A stretch of 64,000 bases of DNA from NCBI RefSeq assembly GCF_038502225.1, contig NC_091307.1, forward strand, positions 25,188,868 through 25,252,867. Reading direction: 5' to 3'. The notes beneath the pieces were generated by a model, which saw nothing but the letters and a program-made list of their open reading frames with translations, ran no database searches and had not been told where the DNA came from. This DNA is from Cherax quadricarinatus. Taxonomy: Eukaryota; Arthropoda; Malacostraca; Decapoda; Parastacidae. Shown here piece by piece: positions 10,647 through 21,562 of the stretch (positions are counted from its first letter, which is position 1; every line of letters starts with the position of its first letter). The position numbers were made by a program, and so were the translations under genes.

Positions 10647-11420
10647 ATTTTTTTTATACACATTGGCCATTTCCCACCAAGGCAGGGTGGCCCAAAAAAA
10701 AGAAAAACTTTCATCATCATTCACTCCATCACTGTCTTGCCAGAGGTATGACTATACTACAGTTATATAACTGCAACATTAACACCCCTCCTTCAGAGTG
10801 CAGACACTGTACTTCCGATCTCCAGGACTCAAGTCCGGCCTGCCAGTTTCCCTGAATCCCTTCATATATATTACCTTGCTTACACTCCAACAGCACGTCA
10901 AGTCCTTAAAACCATGTGTCTCCATTCATTCCTGTCTAACATGTTCACACGCGCTTGCTGGAAGTCCAAGCCCCTCGCACGCAAAACCTCCTTTAACCCC
11001 TCCCTCCAACCTTTCCTAGGCCAACCCCTACCCTGCCTTCCCTCCACTACAGATTTGTATACTCTTGAAGTCATTCTATTTCATTCCATCCTCTCTATGT
11101 CCAAACCATCTCAATAACTCCTCCTCAGCCCCCTGGATAATAGTTTTGGTAATCTCACACCTCCTAATTTCCAAACTATGGATTCTCTGCATTATATTCA
11201 CACCACACACTGCCCTCAGATATGACATCTCCACTTCCTCACACCTCCTTGTTGCAACATTCACAACCCATGCCTCACACTCATACAAGAGCACTGGTAT
11301 AACTATACTCTCATACATTCCCCTCTTTGCTTTCATGGATAGTTCTTTGTCTCTACAGACTCCTCAGTGCACCACTCACCTTTTTTCCCCTCATCAGTTC
11401 TATGATTCACCTCATCCTTC
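10647..11420 (-). mobile_element. LINE-R 3' end inserted in T2 (5'-truncated)
   Basis: A 774-bp copy: poly-T tail at the left (the 3' end), then the 3' UTR with GGGCCACCCTGCCTTGG in the minus sense, then the C-terminal RT region (11076-11336) with YECEAWVVNVATRR and RWFGH. Small indels break the frame (for example, the Leu after CEAWV..ATRR is lost). It is truncated in the thumb region and flanked by a 10-bp target duplication. Confidence 0.88.
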
Positions 11421-11911
11421 ATCATGTTTCTATGTTAATTATATTGTTTATCATGTCATATTAGATCAATTGTGATAGATAAATAAGCCACAGAGTTGAT
11501 ATTAGCATTATATTGAAGCATTTTCTCCTGCCTCCAAAGAGCCAGGAATTCCACTGGAACGGATTAATGGCATTTCAATTAATTTCAATGAGGAAAACTG
11601 ATTTGATATACGAGCAAATTGAGTTACGAGCTCAGCCACGGAACAAATTAAACTCGTAAGTCAAGGTACCACTGTATAAGCAAGCACGATTCATGTGTAG
11701 AAATCATAATAGCTAACCTGAGGTAATATCTAGTAAATTTAACTTCAACAACAGAAGACATAACAGTGAGAATAAAGATGGTACTAAATATTTCTTGTGA
11801 AACTGTCCCAAACACTCTTAACCAGGCCAATGTATGGAAAAGCTGAATATGAAGATTGTATAAAATATTTCCAATTTTAAATTAAATAAGAGACAGATAG
11901 ATTCCCTGTAC

Positions 11912-12151
11912 CTTATTCTAACATTCTTTTTTGCTGGTGTGCTATAGGGTGTTGGAGGACAAATGAAACCATCTGGCTCAGCATTCATTATAGTGGGACC
12001 TGTGTTTGACTTTTTAGAAGAGGGCGGCGGCATCATCATCATTTCTTCTTCAATAAACTGTAAGTCTACATCGTCAAAATCATCGGAGTCTTCCGAAGGC
12101 AAGGTTCTCTTAGCTCTCCCTCGACCTCTGCCACGACTTTGAAAATATTGT
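11912..12151 (-). CDS. Gene 1, exon 3: second Arg-Gly-rich block
   Basis: 240-bp minus-strand exon. The acceptor GTTTTCCAG lies before 12151 and the donor AAG|GTACAG follows 11912. The split codon AG|A gives Arg, then about 79 residues follow: QYFQSRGRGRGRAKR (Arg-Gly-rich, AT-hook-like), an acidic EDSDDFDDVD stretch, a run of four Met, PPP, and a C-terminal CPPTPYSTPAKK motif ending RI plus two bases of an Arg codon. The order (RG block, acidic stretch, Pro-containing CP motif, KK, RI-R split at phase 2) repeats exon 2, which suggests exon duplication. The products are probably nuclear; no catalytic domain is seen. Confidence 0.72.
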
Positions 12152-12964
12152 CTGGAAAACAAAATCTATACAGTGATTATAATACTATAAACATTTACTG
12201 TCATCAGCAACAAAATAAAATAAAAAAGAAGACATCAGCTGATCAAGAACAACACTATTTGCAACTCTCCTTGGCTTTTGAACAAACTCCCACACTAAAT
12301 GATGCCAATGTGTGGGGCATCCATTCATTATCTTTGATATTTAATAATGTTGTAAATCTAAGATAAATAGGTATCATTTATGCAGTATGAAGACACTCAT
12401 TAATATTTAGTTCAGATTCAATAATGGAAATATTTTATATAGATGGATGGATAGAAGTAACAATATGTGGCTCCACATTAACATAGCAGGAGCATTAAAA
12501 CTAACTGTAAAAGAATAACTGACTACAAAAATATAAGAAATTAGCAAACTAACCAGGTAAAAATTAATTCTTAAATGTGTGAAGTAGGAAAACGATTAGA
12601 ACATTTTTTCTAAGACTTATATGAATGCCATTAGTGCCAATAAAGAGTACAAAGACCTTTTTGGAAAGTAATGCATGAATGACTAATACAGAGGTGTATT
12701 TCAGAAATGTTTTATTCTATTCTTTTCAAAACAAACTTTAATGTATATTATAGCACTTTTTTTGCAAATGAGACTAAAAAAAATTACATCCAAAACAGAA
12801 CAGTATGTGTCAAGGCCTTCATAGTACATGCTATTAAATTTTGGATGCAGTTTTTCAATCACATTTACAAAAATCATAATACTATGTATAGAGAAGTGTT
12901 GTATGTAATTTAATACATACCTCTGTATACTGTATACCCCTGAAATAGCGTCTATGGTTCTTAC

Positions 12965-13169
12965 CTGATACGTTGAGCTTTTTTAACTGGTGAAGGACAA
13001 AACATTTCTTCTGGTTCAGATTTAATATACACTGCAGCGTCAACTGGTTCTTCTTTGATCTGGACAAATTCCTGCACACCCCTACCTCTCCCACGCCCTC
13101 TGCCTCTTCCTCTTGATCCAACGGGTCTGCCACGACCCCTACGTCTAGTAGGCAGTTCTTTGTGCATCT
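12965..13169 (-). CDS. Gene 1, exon 2: first Arg-Gly-rich block with KxEP motifs
   Basis: 205-bp minus-strand exon with acceptor ATGCACAG before 13169 and donor CAG|GTAAGA after 12965. The phase fits the upstream exon (one base in, two out). It encodes EMHKELPTRRRGRGRP, then an alternating Arg-Gly run, then VQIKEEP and YIKSEPEE, both resembling SUMO-attachment motifs (hydrophobic-Lys-x-Glu) typical of transcription factors, and ends FCPSPVKKAQRI. An ATG is its second codon, but the good acceptor and phase match argue for an internal exon. Confidence 0.75.
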
Positions 13170-13331
13170 CTGTGCATGGAATACAAATATACTTTAATAC
13201 ATTTTATAATTATCAAACTGAATACCAAGGCACATTTCTAATCCATATGTGTAGGTATACCATACCAGTAACCTATTCAAAGAAAACACTGAACTACCAC
13301 ATGGCAAAAAGTATGAGAAACTGCAGAAAGT

Positions 13332-13383
13332 AGCAGAGGTGCTGAGGAAAGGGTATCAGCAGAGGTGCTGAGGAAAGGGTATC
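13332..13383. repeat. 26-bp perfect tandem duplication in intron
   Basis: AGCAGAGGTGCTGAGGAAAG plus GGTATC occurs twice back-to-back, between exons 1 and 2 of gene 1. Confidence 0.9.
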
Positions 13384-13727
13384 AGCAGAGAAAATGGCAG
13401 GAGGAAGAGGATAGGTGACACAACACAGGGTGATGTCGAGAATCTACCTCATATGGCATGCTGTAAATTTGAACATACTCCTGCTAACAAATTTCTGTAA
13501 AATGAACATACTGTAATATACACTGAAAAGAAAAGATAAACAAAGGATTGTTGTAACCTATAATTACATAATCTCAGGACCGTGCCAGTATGCAAAAATT
13601 CAGCTTTGCAGAGCTCTCTACAAATTTTTTATTATTCTCTCTTTTGTAAGAAAGTGCTTAATAGGGATTTGAATGAAGGATTGAATAAATGCAGTACATA
13701 GTTTACAGATATACTAAAATGATTTAC

Positions 13728-13872
13728 CTGGCATATTCTGATGCATCTGCATGTGTTCATTGAGAAGGGAAACCTTGTTGAACTCCTTTTCACACATAAA
13801 ACACACAAAGATGCTGCCATCCTCCATCTCATCATTGTCTACTATGATTTCGGTCCCTTTTTTTGCCATTCC
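13728..13872 (-). CDS. Gene 1, exon 1 (visible): C2H2 zinc finger
   Basis: 145-bp minus-strand exon, acceptor TTTTTCTAG before 13872 and donor CCAG|GTAAAT after 13728. It reads GMAKKGTEIIVDNDEMEDG, then a single finger: Cys-x2-Cys in VCFMCEKEF and the His pair in NEHMQMH, with the normal spacing. The Met at 13869-13867 (context GGAATGG) may be the translation start, with the few bases before it as 5' UTR. Joining the four exons gives about 230 residues without a stop: finger, RG block, RG block, acidic end. A role in DNA or RNA binding is inferred from composition. I do not recognise the family. Confidence 0.72.
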
Positions 13873-14349
13873 CTAGAAAAATGAAAGGAACATTAAGTTT
13901 ATTACAAAACAGTAAATCCTTGATTTAAGAGACTAATAGGGAGAGCTGGTGGTCAGTAAGATAACTGTGATGGACAGAGATGAGATTGGCCATGATTATA
14001 ATACACAATTCTATAAACAAAGGACTTTGTTCACCATTTCTGAATCTTACTGACCCAGCTGATTTTGTCTCCACTAAACAGTGGTCTGTTAAAGCAAGGA
14101 TTTACTATTATCATTATTTATTACAACAATTATTTTTGTTTATTAGGAAAAGTCCTAAATAAAAAAAAACTTTAACCAGACATTAAACTAAGACAATCTG
14201 TCGAGTTAGATATCAGGCCTCAATCAACTGGCATACATCCAGCACATAACTGATAAGATATAACAGGTCTCTTAAAGGTCAGTTCCTAGGAACTAGGAAG
14301 TTAAGAACCAGGTACAGGATCTAAGATGAACAACTAGGCATGCACCACT

Positions 14350-15062
14350 ATGCACATATGATGTGAAGTTAATGAGAAAAATTAAATCAGATGAGGATCA
14401 GGCAGGACTATAAAGAGACCTGGACAGGCTGGACACGTGATCCAGCAACTGGCTTCTTGAATTCAACCCTGCTAAATGCAAAGTCATGAAGATTGGGGAA
14501 GGGCAGAGAAGACCGCAGAAAGAGTATAGGCTAGGTGGACAAAGACTGCAAACCTCACTCATGGAGAAAGATCTTGGGGCGATTGTAACACCGAGCACGT
14601 CTCCAGAGGCACACATCAACCAGATAACTGCTGCAGCATATGGGCGCCTGGCAAACCTGAGAATAGCGTTCTGATACCTTAGTAAGGAAAGGTTGAAGGA
14701 AATCAGACTGACGACACTGGAGGGTCAGGGGAGACGTGATAACGACATACAAAATACTGCGTGGAATAGATAAGGTAGACAGAGACAGGATGTTCCAGAG
14801 AGGGGACAGAGAAACAAAGGGTCACAAATGGAAGCTGAAGACTCAGACGAGTCACAGAGATGTTAGGAAGTATTTCTTCAGTCATAGAGTCATCAGGAAG
14901 TGGAATAGCCTGGCAAGTGATGTAGTGGAGGCAGGAACCAAACATAGCTTTAAGACGAGGTATGGCAAAGCTCAGGAAGCAGAGAGAGAAGACATAGTGG
15001 CGATCAGTGAAGAGGCAGGGCCAGGAGCTGAGTCTTGACCCCTGCAACCACAATTAGGCGAG
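14350..15062 (+). mobile_element. LINE-A 3' fragment with internal deletion
   Basis: It begins just after palm motif C (KLMRKIKSDED) and runs to the 3' end ACCACAATTAGGCGAGTACA. Relative to the copy at 1974-2804, about 55 codons between YLSK and ERL(K/R)EI (around 14685) are missing. The last 100 codons (14736-15038, including DVRKYFFSHRV and SEEAGPGAES then stop) are open and show the natural C-terminus. Truncated at its 5' side. Confidence 0.85.
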
Positions 15063-15076
15063 TACATACAAATATA

Positions 15077-16223
15077 CAGTGGACCCCCGCATAACGATGG
15101 CATCACATAGCGATTATTTCGCATACCGCTTACTTTAATTGCAAAAATTTTGCCTCACATACCGCTTAAAAACCCGCTTACCGATTTTCGTCCGAGACGC
15201 GCTCACATGTTCCGCCGGTGGCATTGTTTACCAGCCAGCCTCCGCGGTAACATCCAAGCATACAATCGGAATATTTCGTATTATTACAGTGTTTTCGGTG
15301 CTTTTTCTGGAAAATAAGTGACCATGGGCCCCAAGAAAGCTTCTAGTGCCAACCCTACAGCAATAAGGGTGAGAATTACAATAGAGATGAAGAAAAAGAT
15401 CATTGATAAGTATGAAAGTGGAGTGCATGTCTCCGAGCTGGCCAGGTTGTATAATAAACCCCAATCAACCATCGCTACTATTGGTGGTACAGCTGCTGCT
15501 GCTGCTGCTGCACTGTCAGCTGCTGCTGCTGCTGCACTGTCAGCTGCTGCTGCTGCTGTAGCACCGTTGTTGGTGTGGCTTATTGAGAATACCAAGAAAC
15601 AATTAACCCCAGAGGATTTGCCACCCAGGATAACCCAAAAAAGTCAGTGTCATCGAAGACTGTCTAACTTATTTCCATTGGGGTCCTTAATCTTGTCTCC
15701 CAGGATGCAACCCACACAAGTCGACTAACACCCAGGTGAACAGGGAAAAATGCCTGGAACTAGTGCTCATATTGGTGAATTTAAAGCCAGCAAAGGTTGG
15801 TTTGAGAGATTTAAGAATCGTAGTGGCATACACAGTGTGATAAGGCCTGTTCTGGAAGAAAATGCCAAACAGGACCTACAGTACTCAGGAGGAAAAGGCA
15901 CTCCCAGGACACAGTGTCTCATCAGTCATTGCTGCATCTTCAATAAAGGTAAGTGTCATTTATTCTTCATTTAGAAGACTAGTACATGCACAATATATAC
16001 TGTGCATGTACTACTCTACTATTGTGCATGTATCCTTCTCTTTGTGTGTGGGAAAATGTATATTTCATGTGGTAAAATTTTTTTTTTCATACTTTTGGGT
16101 GTCTTGCACGGATTAATTTGATTTCCATTATTTCTTATGGGGAAAATTCATTCACATAGCGATTATTTCGCATAACAATTACCCCTCTTGCACGGATTAA
16201 AATCGTTAACCGGGGGTCCACTG
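15077..16223 (+). mobile_element. Tigger/pogo-like element T3
   Basis: Inverted termini CAGTGGACCCCCGCATAACG and CGTTAACCGGGGGTCCACTG, TA target duplication on both sides (15075-15076, 16224-16225). Sub-terminal CATAGCGATTATTTCGCATA is repeated at both ends. Inside is a partial transposase (15324-15945). At 1147 bp it lacks the DDE domain, so it can only move with enzyme supplied from elsewhere. Confidence 0.92.
15324..15945 (+). pseudogene. Tigger transposase, N-terminal DNA-binding region only
   Basis: The ATG in ACCATGG opens MGPKKASSANPTAIRV, followed by a CENP-B/Psq-type helix-turn-helix (KKIIDKYESGVHVSELARLY and NKPQSTIATI). A (GCT)n expansion then gives three polyalanine blocks broken by Leu-Ser (about 15490-15560), followed by LLVWLIEN. 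Stops and a frameshift follow. The second part from 15750 reads IGEFKASKGWFERFKNRSGI, the second helix-turn-helix of Tigger proteins. No Asp-Asp-Asp catalytic core is present. Polyalanine inside this protein is unusual and probably arose by GCT slippage. Confidence 0.85.
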
Positions 16224-16869
16224 TATATACTTCTCAAACTATGCAATGTATGCCCAAGTAGCAGTACAATTAAAGATCTGAGACAAGATACAGTACTACT
16301 TTTTTAATTTATGAACCAAGGAGTTTGCACTAAATTATGATTTTTTTCATCTCACACTAATAATCACTACCACTACTTTGTAGTTTGTAATGAACAGAAT
16401 GCATTCCATCCATTTTTTCTGTCCTACATATCATTTTAGGAGATCTATATTAGAAAATATGACAATGTTTTTATACATAGTAAGCTCTTATATAAAGCTC
16501 CTCTGTACAGTGCAATTTTTGGTAAATGGCATCCAAACTTAAACAGCTCACAGAAAAGCCTTTATAGTATGTGTTATTCGATTTTGGAGGCAGTTTTTCA
16601 ATTGCATTTACAAAAAATTAAACTACAGTATGTAGGATAGCTTTATAAGAGTGCTGACTGTACATAAAAAAAACTGATACATAGCCAAAAGTAAGTGCAA
16701 ATCTAGCAATCAATTAAACCTATTTTAGGTGCTTACTCATCTAAACACTGACTGTTTATATGAATATGTAGATCTTGTAAACTATTATGCAGGTGTAGCC
16801 TTCAGTGCCCCTCCTAATCAACCAGACAAATGCTAGCTGAAACTTAAGAATAAACGCAAGTCAATATAA

Positions 16870-16925
16870 CCAGATTATTATAATCAAAAGAGAAGCACTA
16901 AAGCTACAAGGGTCATACAGCATTA
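16870..16925 (+). mobile_element. Dispersed retroposon head (GCACTAAAGC...CATACAGC)
   Basis: ATTATTATAATCAAAAGAGA then GCACTAAAGCTACAAGGGTC. Matching heads occur at 44262 and 61540, and matching bodies with GGTAATCAGGTYTGAT occur at 17890, 31780, 48400 and 57510. Probably a SINE-like family of unknown origin. Confidence 0.5.
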
Positions 16926-17494
16926 ACAAAACCAGAATTGTCTGTGTGACTGCTGTACCTATTTCTACCACAAGAAGTTATACTCATAGTGTGTGTGGTC
17001 ATCATTAATATGTTAATCATAATTTTAATTTATATAAATCCATATCCTTTTATAATCTTATATGTTAAACCCTCTCTTCCTCCAATCAGTCAGCTGATCA
17101 TTTTTAGCGTTTTCAGTCTTATGTCGTATTTCATAAATTTTAGTTCTAGGTTGTTCTGCCAGTAATTATGTACTCATTTTGCAATACTATTTATTATCTT
17201 GGTCTACAACTGGTCTAGTATAAAAGCCAATGTCTCGGTGATCCTTGAGAGTTTAGCAATCAAAGATAAAAGGTAGGAGTACATACTCTTAATAAATAAC
17301 AATAATTAAAAAAGCCTGTCACTGAGGTGGCAGAGGGTAATACTATTAAGGATTTTTTATTTCTAATATGAGATTACAAACTTTCAAAGTATATAATACT
17401 GAGAGCAGTGCCAACACCTCGGACATAAATATAGCTTTATTAAACTTAAAATACTTTATACAAAGTGATATTTTCTTTTTTCTACAATGACTGC

Positions 17495-17600
17495 ATTAAA
17501 GGACAATGAACTGTAGTGTGTGTGCCTCTGGCAAGACTGATAAGAGTGAATGATGGTGAAAGTGTTTCTTCTTTTTCAGATCACCTTACCTCATTGCAAG
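17495..17600 (+). mobile_element. LINE-R 3' UTR remnant
   Basis: GTGAATGATGGTGAAAGTGT then TTTCTTCTTTTTCAGATCACC resemble the LINE-R 3' terminus. Decayed. Confidence 0.6.
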
Positions 17601-17869
17601 AAGTTTTGCATCCATAATCTAGCAAAAATTCTTTTTACAATGGTCTTGAGGGCATACATCATGGGCACAAAATATGTTGATTTAAGATAGGACTCCAATG
17701 ACAATAAATCACATTGACACAATTGGGTTACCCTAGACCTGTCAGGCTGCCACAGGTACAGTATGTACCATGTAATATAACCTAATAAAGTCAATGTTAC
17801 TTGTTTCTGTTGTAGCCCCTGCATTATTACATTTGTGGGAGGGGAGAGGAGAGGAAAAAGCACTAACCA

Positions 17870-18005
17870 CATAAGAGTTTTACTGTTCCTGGGGAAATGG
17901 GAGGTAATCAGGTTGAATCCAAGGAAGGGTAGGTCAGGTCCAATTTCCTAGATCAAGAGCCCCTCACCACCATCAAGGGACCTCCTTTAAGGGGTGGAGC
18001 CCCTA
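17870..18005 (+). mobile_element. Dispersed retroposon body
   Basis: GGGAGGTAATCAGGTTGAAT, then CCTAGATCAAGAGCCCCTCA, then AAGGGACCTCCTTTAAG are shared with 31780-31885, 48400-48500 and 57510-57620. Non-coding. Confidence 0.55.
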
Positions 18006-18469
18006 CAATAAGTGGTGGTGACCCTACAAAAAGTAGGGATTACAAATGGACTCTCAGTGGATATTAAAACCTTGTGAGGTTAGAACGTACATATAATAAT
18101 GGACTGAAGGTTGTAGGCTCATGATTATAATAATGGAGTTGCACTGAACACCATGATAGACAATCAGTTTTGATCCAAGGAAAGTATGTAGGACAGACAC
18201 AAGCAGGTATTAAGACAGTTATTACAATGTTTGGTGTGGACTTAAGAATCCCCTGGTGGGTGAAATATGTCCTCAATGTCTTAATATTAACCCACATGTT
18301 TCTCACACACTTGTTGGTGTTTATCATAAAGTTTAACTTATGCTAAGAAATGGTGGGCAGCTCCAGTTTCTTGAATGAAGAGCTGTAAAAACTGAGTGCA
18401 GGAGGTAGATGTTTAACCCCTTGTTAAGTAGAGGTAGAAGAGTATTATACATTATCAGTGTTAGAGGTC

Positions 18470-18960
18470 AATCACTCTACATCACCATGGTTCTTCTGAC
18501 TCGAGGCCCTCATCACACCTCTGAGGTGTGGGAGTCTCCAACACCACCACCACTGTTGCGACAATGAACGAGGGAGAGTGAGTAACGAGGAAGAAAGCAG
18601 CCAGATAGAAGAGGAAGATCAAACTGGTCGATGAGCGACCCATGAAGGAGTCTCCTGGCCAGGCGCTCTCCTGCTACCCGTCACTACACCTTGTCTACCA
18701 CCTCTCCAGGTCACCCATGCTGCCCCCAGGGCACCCACCACCCCTCACACACAATACCTGGGGGTAATAAAGACAATACAAGGGTGAAACATACTGAGTG
18801 AGGCGAGATAACGGTGTTGTATACAGTAATGGATCACAACACAGTGAAGCTGGTTCGTTGGTTCCTCCCGGCCACCCATCACCATTACTTACTCTCTCTC
18901 ACTATATTACCACCTATACTCTACACTCCACACACACACCCATAACACCCACTTTTATAC
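18470..18960 (-). promoter_or_regulatory. Possible 5' end/promoter of gene 1 (CpG-richer, non-repetitive)
   Basis: This 490-base stretch is richer in C, G and CpG than its AT-rich surroundings and has no similarity to the window's repeats. It lies upstream of gene 1 exon 1, and a minus-strand donor-like CCCCCAG|GTATTG occurs near 18755. The role is inferred from composition and position only. Confidence 0.25.
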
Positions 18961-19914
18961 TTTTTAAATAATATCTAAGATTGTCCTTTTAAACCGTTCC
19001 GTTTTCTGTTCAGAATGTTTTAAAACGTGAGGTTAGAGGGGAGGGTCCAGCAGCTGTACCCATATTATTACCTTCATAACCCAGTTACAAGTACCTTCTT
19101 TATCCAGTTAACTCATCTGCATTGTATTATACTGCACATAATCAATTTATATGTTGAATTTATTAATTATTTATTGCAAGAAGTAACTATAAATGGACTA
19201 AATTGACTCTGACATACTAGGATATCCCAGAAAATCTTCAGATTGATTTTGAATAACTTTGCACTGCCCTCGTACCATAAAAATCGATTTTTATATATGA
19301 AATCTAAACCTTATGATTTTAACACCAAGAGTTGTTCAGGATATTATGAAATATTTTTATACCCGCTTATCCCCTAATTTCAGCAAAGACACATTTAAGT
19401 TTGTACACACAACTTTTACAAAGAATAAATAAAATATAAAAAACTTTCTGAAATTAAGAAAAAGCTTATTGTTTTGAGAACACTGGCGAGCTTAACATAG
19501 TTGGTATTTATCTTGTTTTCAGATCATTTATAAACTAACATGTTATCAAGATATGGACCAGCCATTTATCGCTCTCGAATATCATTATTATTCCTCTAAT
19601 TTTAATTATCAAGAAAGGAAATAAAAGGTTGAACAATATATAATGTTGTGTCAGGTGGTGGTGTGAGGCAGCTCTCACTGGACGCCTATTAATCATTAAC
19701 TTTAAGCTCAAAAACCTATTTATACAACATATATTTACATTCTCTTTAATACTTTATAATAGATACTCCAGCAGAAACTATCTTTAAACTAAACACAAAA
19801 TAATGTTTAACCTCTCGTCTAATAGTTAATTTATTCATCTTAAATATGAAAACAAATTTTAGGGAGAGTTTTGGATGAGGTGCGAAATTACTTTAGGTAT
19901 ACAGAGATGATACA

Positions 19915-20425
19915 TTCAAATTCAAATTCAAATTCAAATTCAAAGTTTATTCTCTATAAGGATTACAATGCTGAGTTTACAGAATTTGGTTATTGCGTGG
20001 TTTACATGTAGTAAAATACTAATTACAGAGGGGCCCACTAGAACACCTAGCATGGCTAGGAATTTAGGGCAGACTTAGTTTAATTCTTAATTTTAAAATA
20101 TTACAAAATTATGAGGTAAGTTGGTATTATGGCTAAGTGACTAAATACTAGTTTGTGAGCTTAGCAATGTGAATGCTTTTGTTTTGGCACAGTACATAGT
20201 TTCAGTATTGGAGTATCACAGGCCAACTTATGACTAGTTAGGATTCATTATTTTAAGATTGAGATTGATATTTCTGTTTATTATCAAATGGGCGAGTGAG
20301 TGTAAGTGTGAACCACCAGGTGGTATTCGTGTAATTAGTTGACGGGGTGTATAAGGGAGATAAGATGTTTTCTAATGGTAGTTTTGAAGGTGATGAATGT
20401 GTCTGCAGTTCTAGAGTTTTCATTT
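19915..20425 (-). mobile_element. LINE-D 3' end (CR1-like) with (CAAATT)n tail
   Basis: The left end is a TTCAAA/CAAATT tandem tail (19915-19944), followed by GTTTATTCTCTATAAGGATT. The minus-strand translation near 20340-20420 ends TADTFITFKTTIRKHLISL, the usual C-terminus of an L2/CR1-type ORF2. The same 3' end occurs on the plus strand at 48898-49063. Only the last ~500 bases are present. Confidence 0.7.
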
Positions 20426-20429
20426 AGGG

Positions 20430-21562
20430 TTTACCTGGAATTTACCTGGAGAGAGTTCCGGGGGTCAACGCCCCCGCGGCCCGGTCTGTGACCAGGCCTC
20501 CTGGTGGATCAGAGCCTGATCAACCAGGCTGTTGCTGCTGGCTGCACGCAAACCAACGTACGAGCCACAGCCCGGCTGATCAGGAACTGACTTTAGGTGC
20601 TTGTCCAGTGCCAGCTTGAAGACTGCCAGGGGTCTGTTGGTAATCCCCCTTATGTGTGCTGGGAGGCAGTTGAACAGTCTCGGGCCCCTGACACTTATTG
20701 TATGGTCTCTTAACGTGCTAGTGACACCCCTGCTTTTCATTGGGGGGATGGTGCATCGTCTGCCAAGTCTTTTGCTTTCGTAGTGAGTGATTTTCGTGTG
20801 CAAGTTCGGTACTAGTCCCTCTAGGATTTTCCAGGTGTATATAATCATGTATCTCTCCCTCCTGCGTTCCAGGGAATACTGGTTTAGGAACCTCAAGCGC
20901 TCCCAGTAATTGAGGTGTTTTATCTCCGTTATGCGCGCCATGAAAGTTCTCTGTACATTTTCTAGGTCGGCAATTTCACCTGCCTTGAAAGGTGCTGTTA
21001 GTGTGCAGCAATATTCCAGCCTAGATAGAACAAGTGACCTGAAGAGTGTCATCATGGGCTTGGCCTCCCTAGTTTTGAAGGTTCTCATTATCCATCCTGT
21101 CATTTTTCTAGCAGATGCGATTGATACAATGTTATGGGCCTTGAAGGTGAGATCCTCCGACATGATCACTCCCAGGTCTTTGACGTTGGTGTTTCGCTCT
21201 ATTTTGTGGCCAGAATTTGTTTTGTACTCTGATGAAGATTTAATTTACTCATATCTGAGTAATTGAAATTTCTCATCGTTGAACTTCATATTGTTTTCTG
21301 CAGCCCACTGAAAGATTTGGTTGATGTCCGCCTGGAGCTTTGCAGTGTCTGCAATGGAAGACACTGTCATGCAGAATCGGGTGTCATCTGCAAAGGAAGA
21401 CACGGTGCTGTGGCTGACATCCTTGTCTATGTCGGATATGAGGATGAGGAACAAGATGGGAGCGAGTATTGTGCCTTGTGGAACAGAGCTTTTCACCGTA
21501 GCTGCCTCGGACTTTACTCTGTTGACTACTACTCTCTGGATCCTCTGGACTGAACACATCGA
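20430..21562 (-). mobile_element. LINE-B (CR1-like) copy 1, 5'-truncated
   Basis: Minus-strand 3' half of a CR1-like LINE. It starts at the RT palm and ends with a G/C-rich 3' end (CCCCCGCGGCCCGGTC) and two copies of the short ATTTACCTGG repeat near 20430, a CR1-style short tandem 3' terminus. No target duplication is visible, as is usual for CR1. Confidence 0.85.
20465..21559 (-). pseudogene. LINE-B reverse transcriptase, C-terminal part (broken)
   Basis: It begins in the palm with VPQGTILAPILFLILISDID, contains the catalytic FADD motif (SSFADDTRF), and continues as the thumb/C-terminal region with ARKMTGWIMRTF, LSRLEYCCTL and WERLRFLN to the natural stop at 20465. The frame is interrupted near 21245-21170, where a short deletion in the GKHEEIKSS region shifts it. 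Palm motif A is missing through truncation. Confidence 0.85.

Larger units (their letters stand above)
9927..11674 (+). mobile_element. Tigger/pogo-like element T2, carrying a LINE-R copy
   Basis: Terminal inverted repeats CAGTGGTACCTTGACTTACA and TAAGTCAAGGTACCACTG with TA on both sides. The interior near 10140-10235 encodes a decayed Tigger N-terminus (a GPKK start, then KRRMMSNELKHEIIEKHE), the usual beginning of the CENP-B-like DNA-binding domain. The DDE domain is absent. A LINE-R 3' end (10647-11420) was inserted later. It lies in the intron of gene 1 between exons 3 and 4. Confidence 0.85.
16224..19914. other. Mostly unique DNA, likely intron/upstream region of gene 1
   Basis: Apart from small repeat fragments (16870-16925, 17495-17600, 17870-18005), I see no coding exon or mobile-element motif. 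It lies upstream of the first visible exon of gene 1 on the same strand. Confidence 0.4.
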
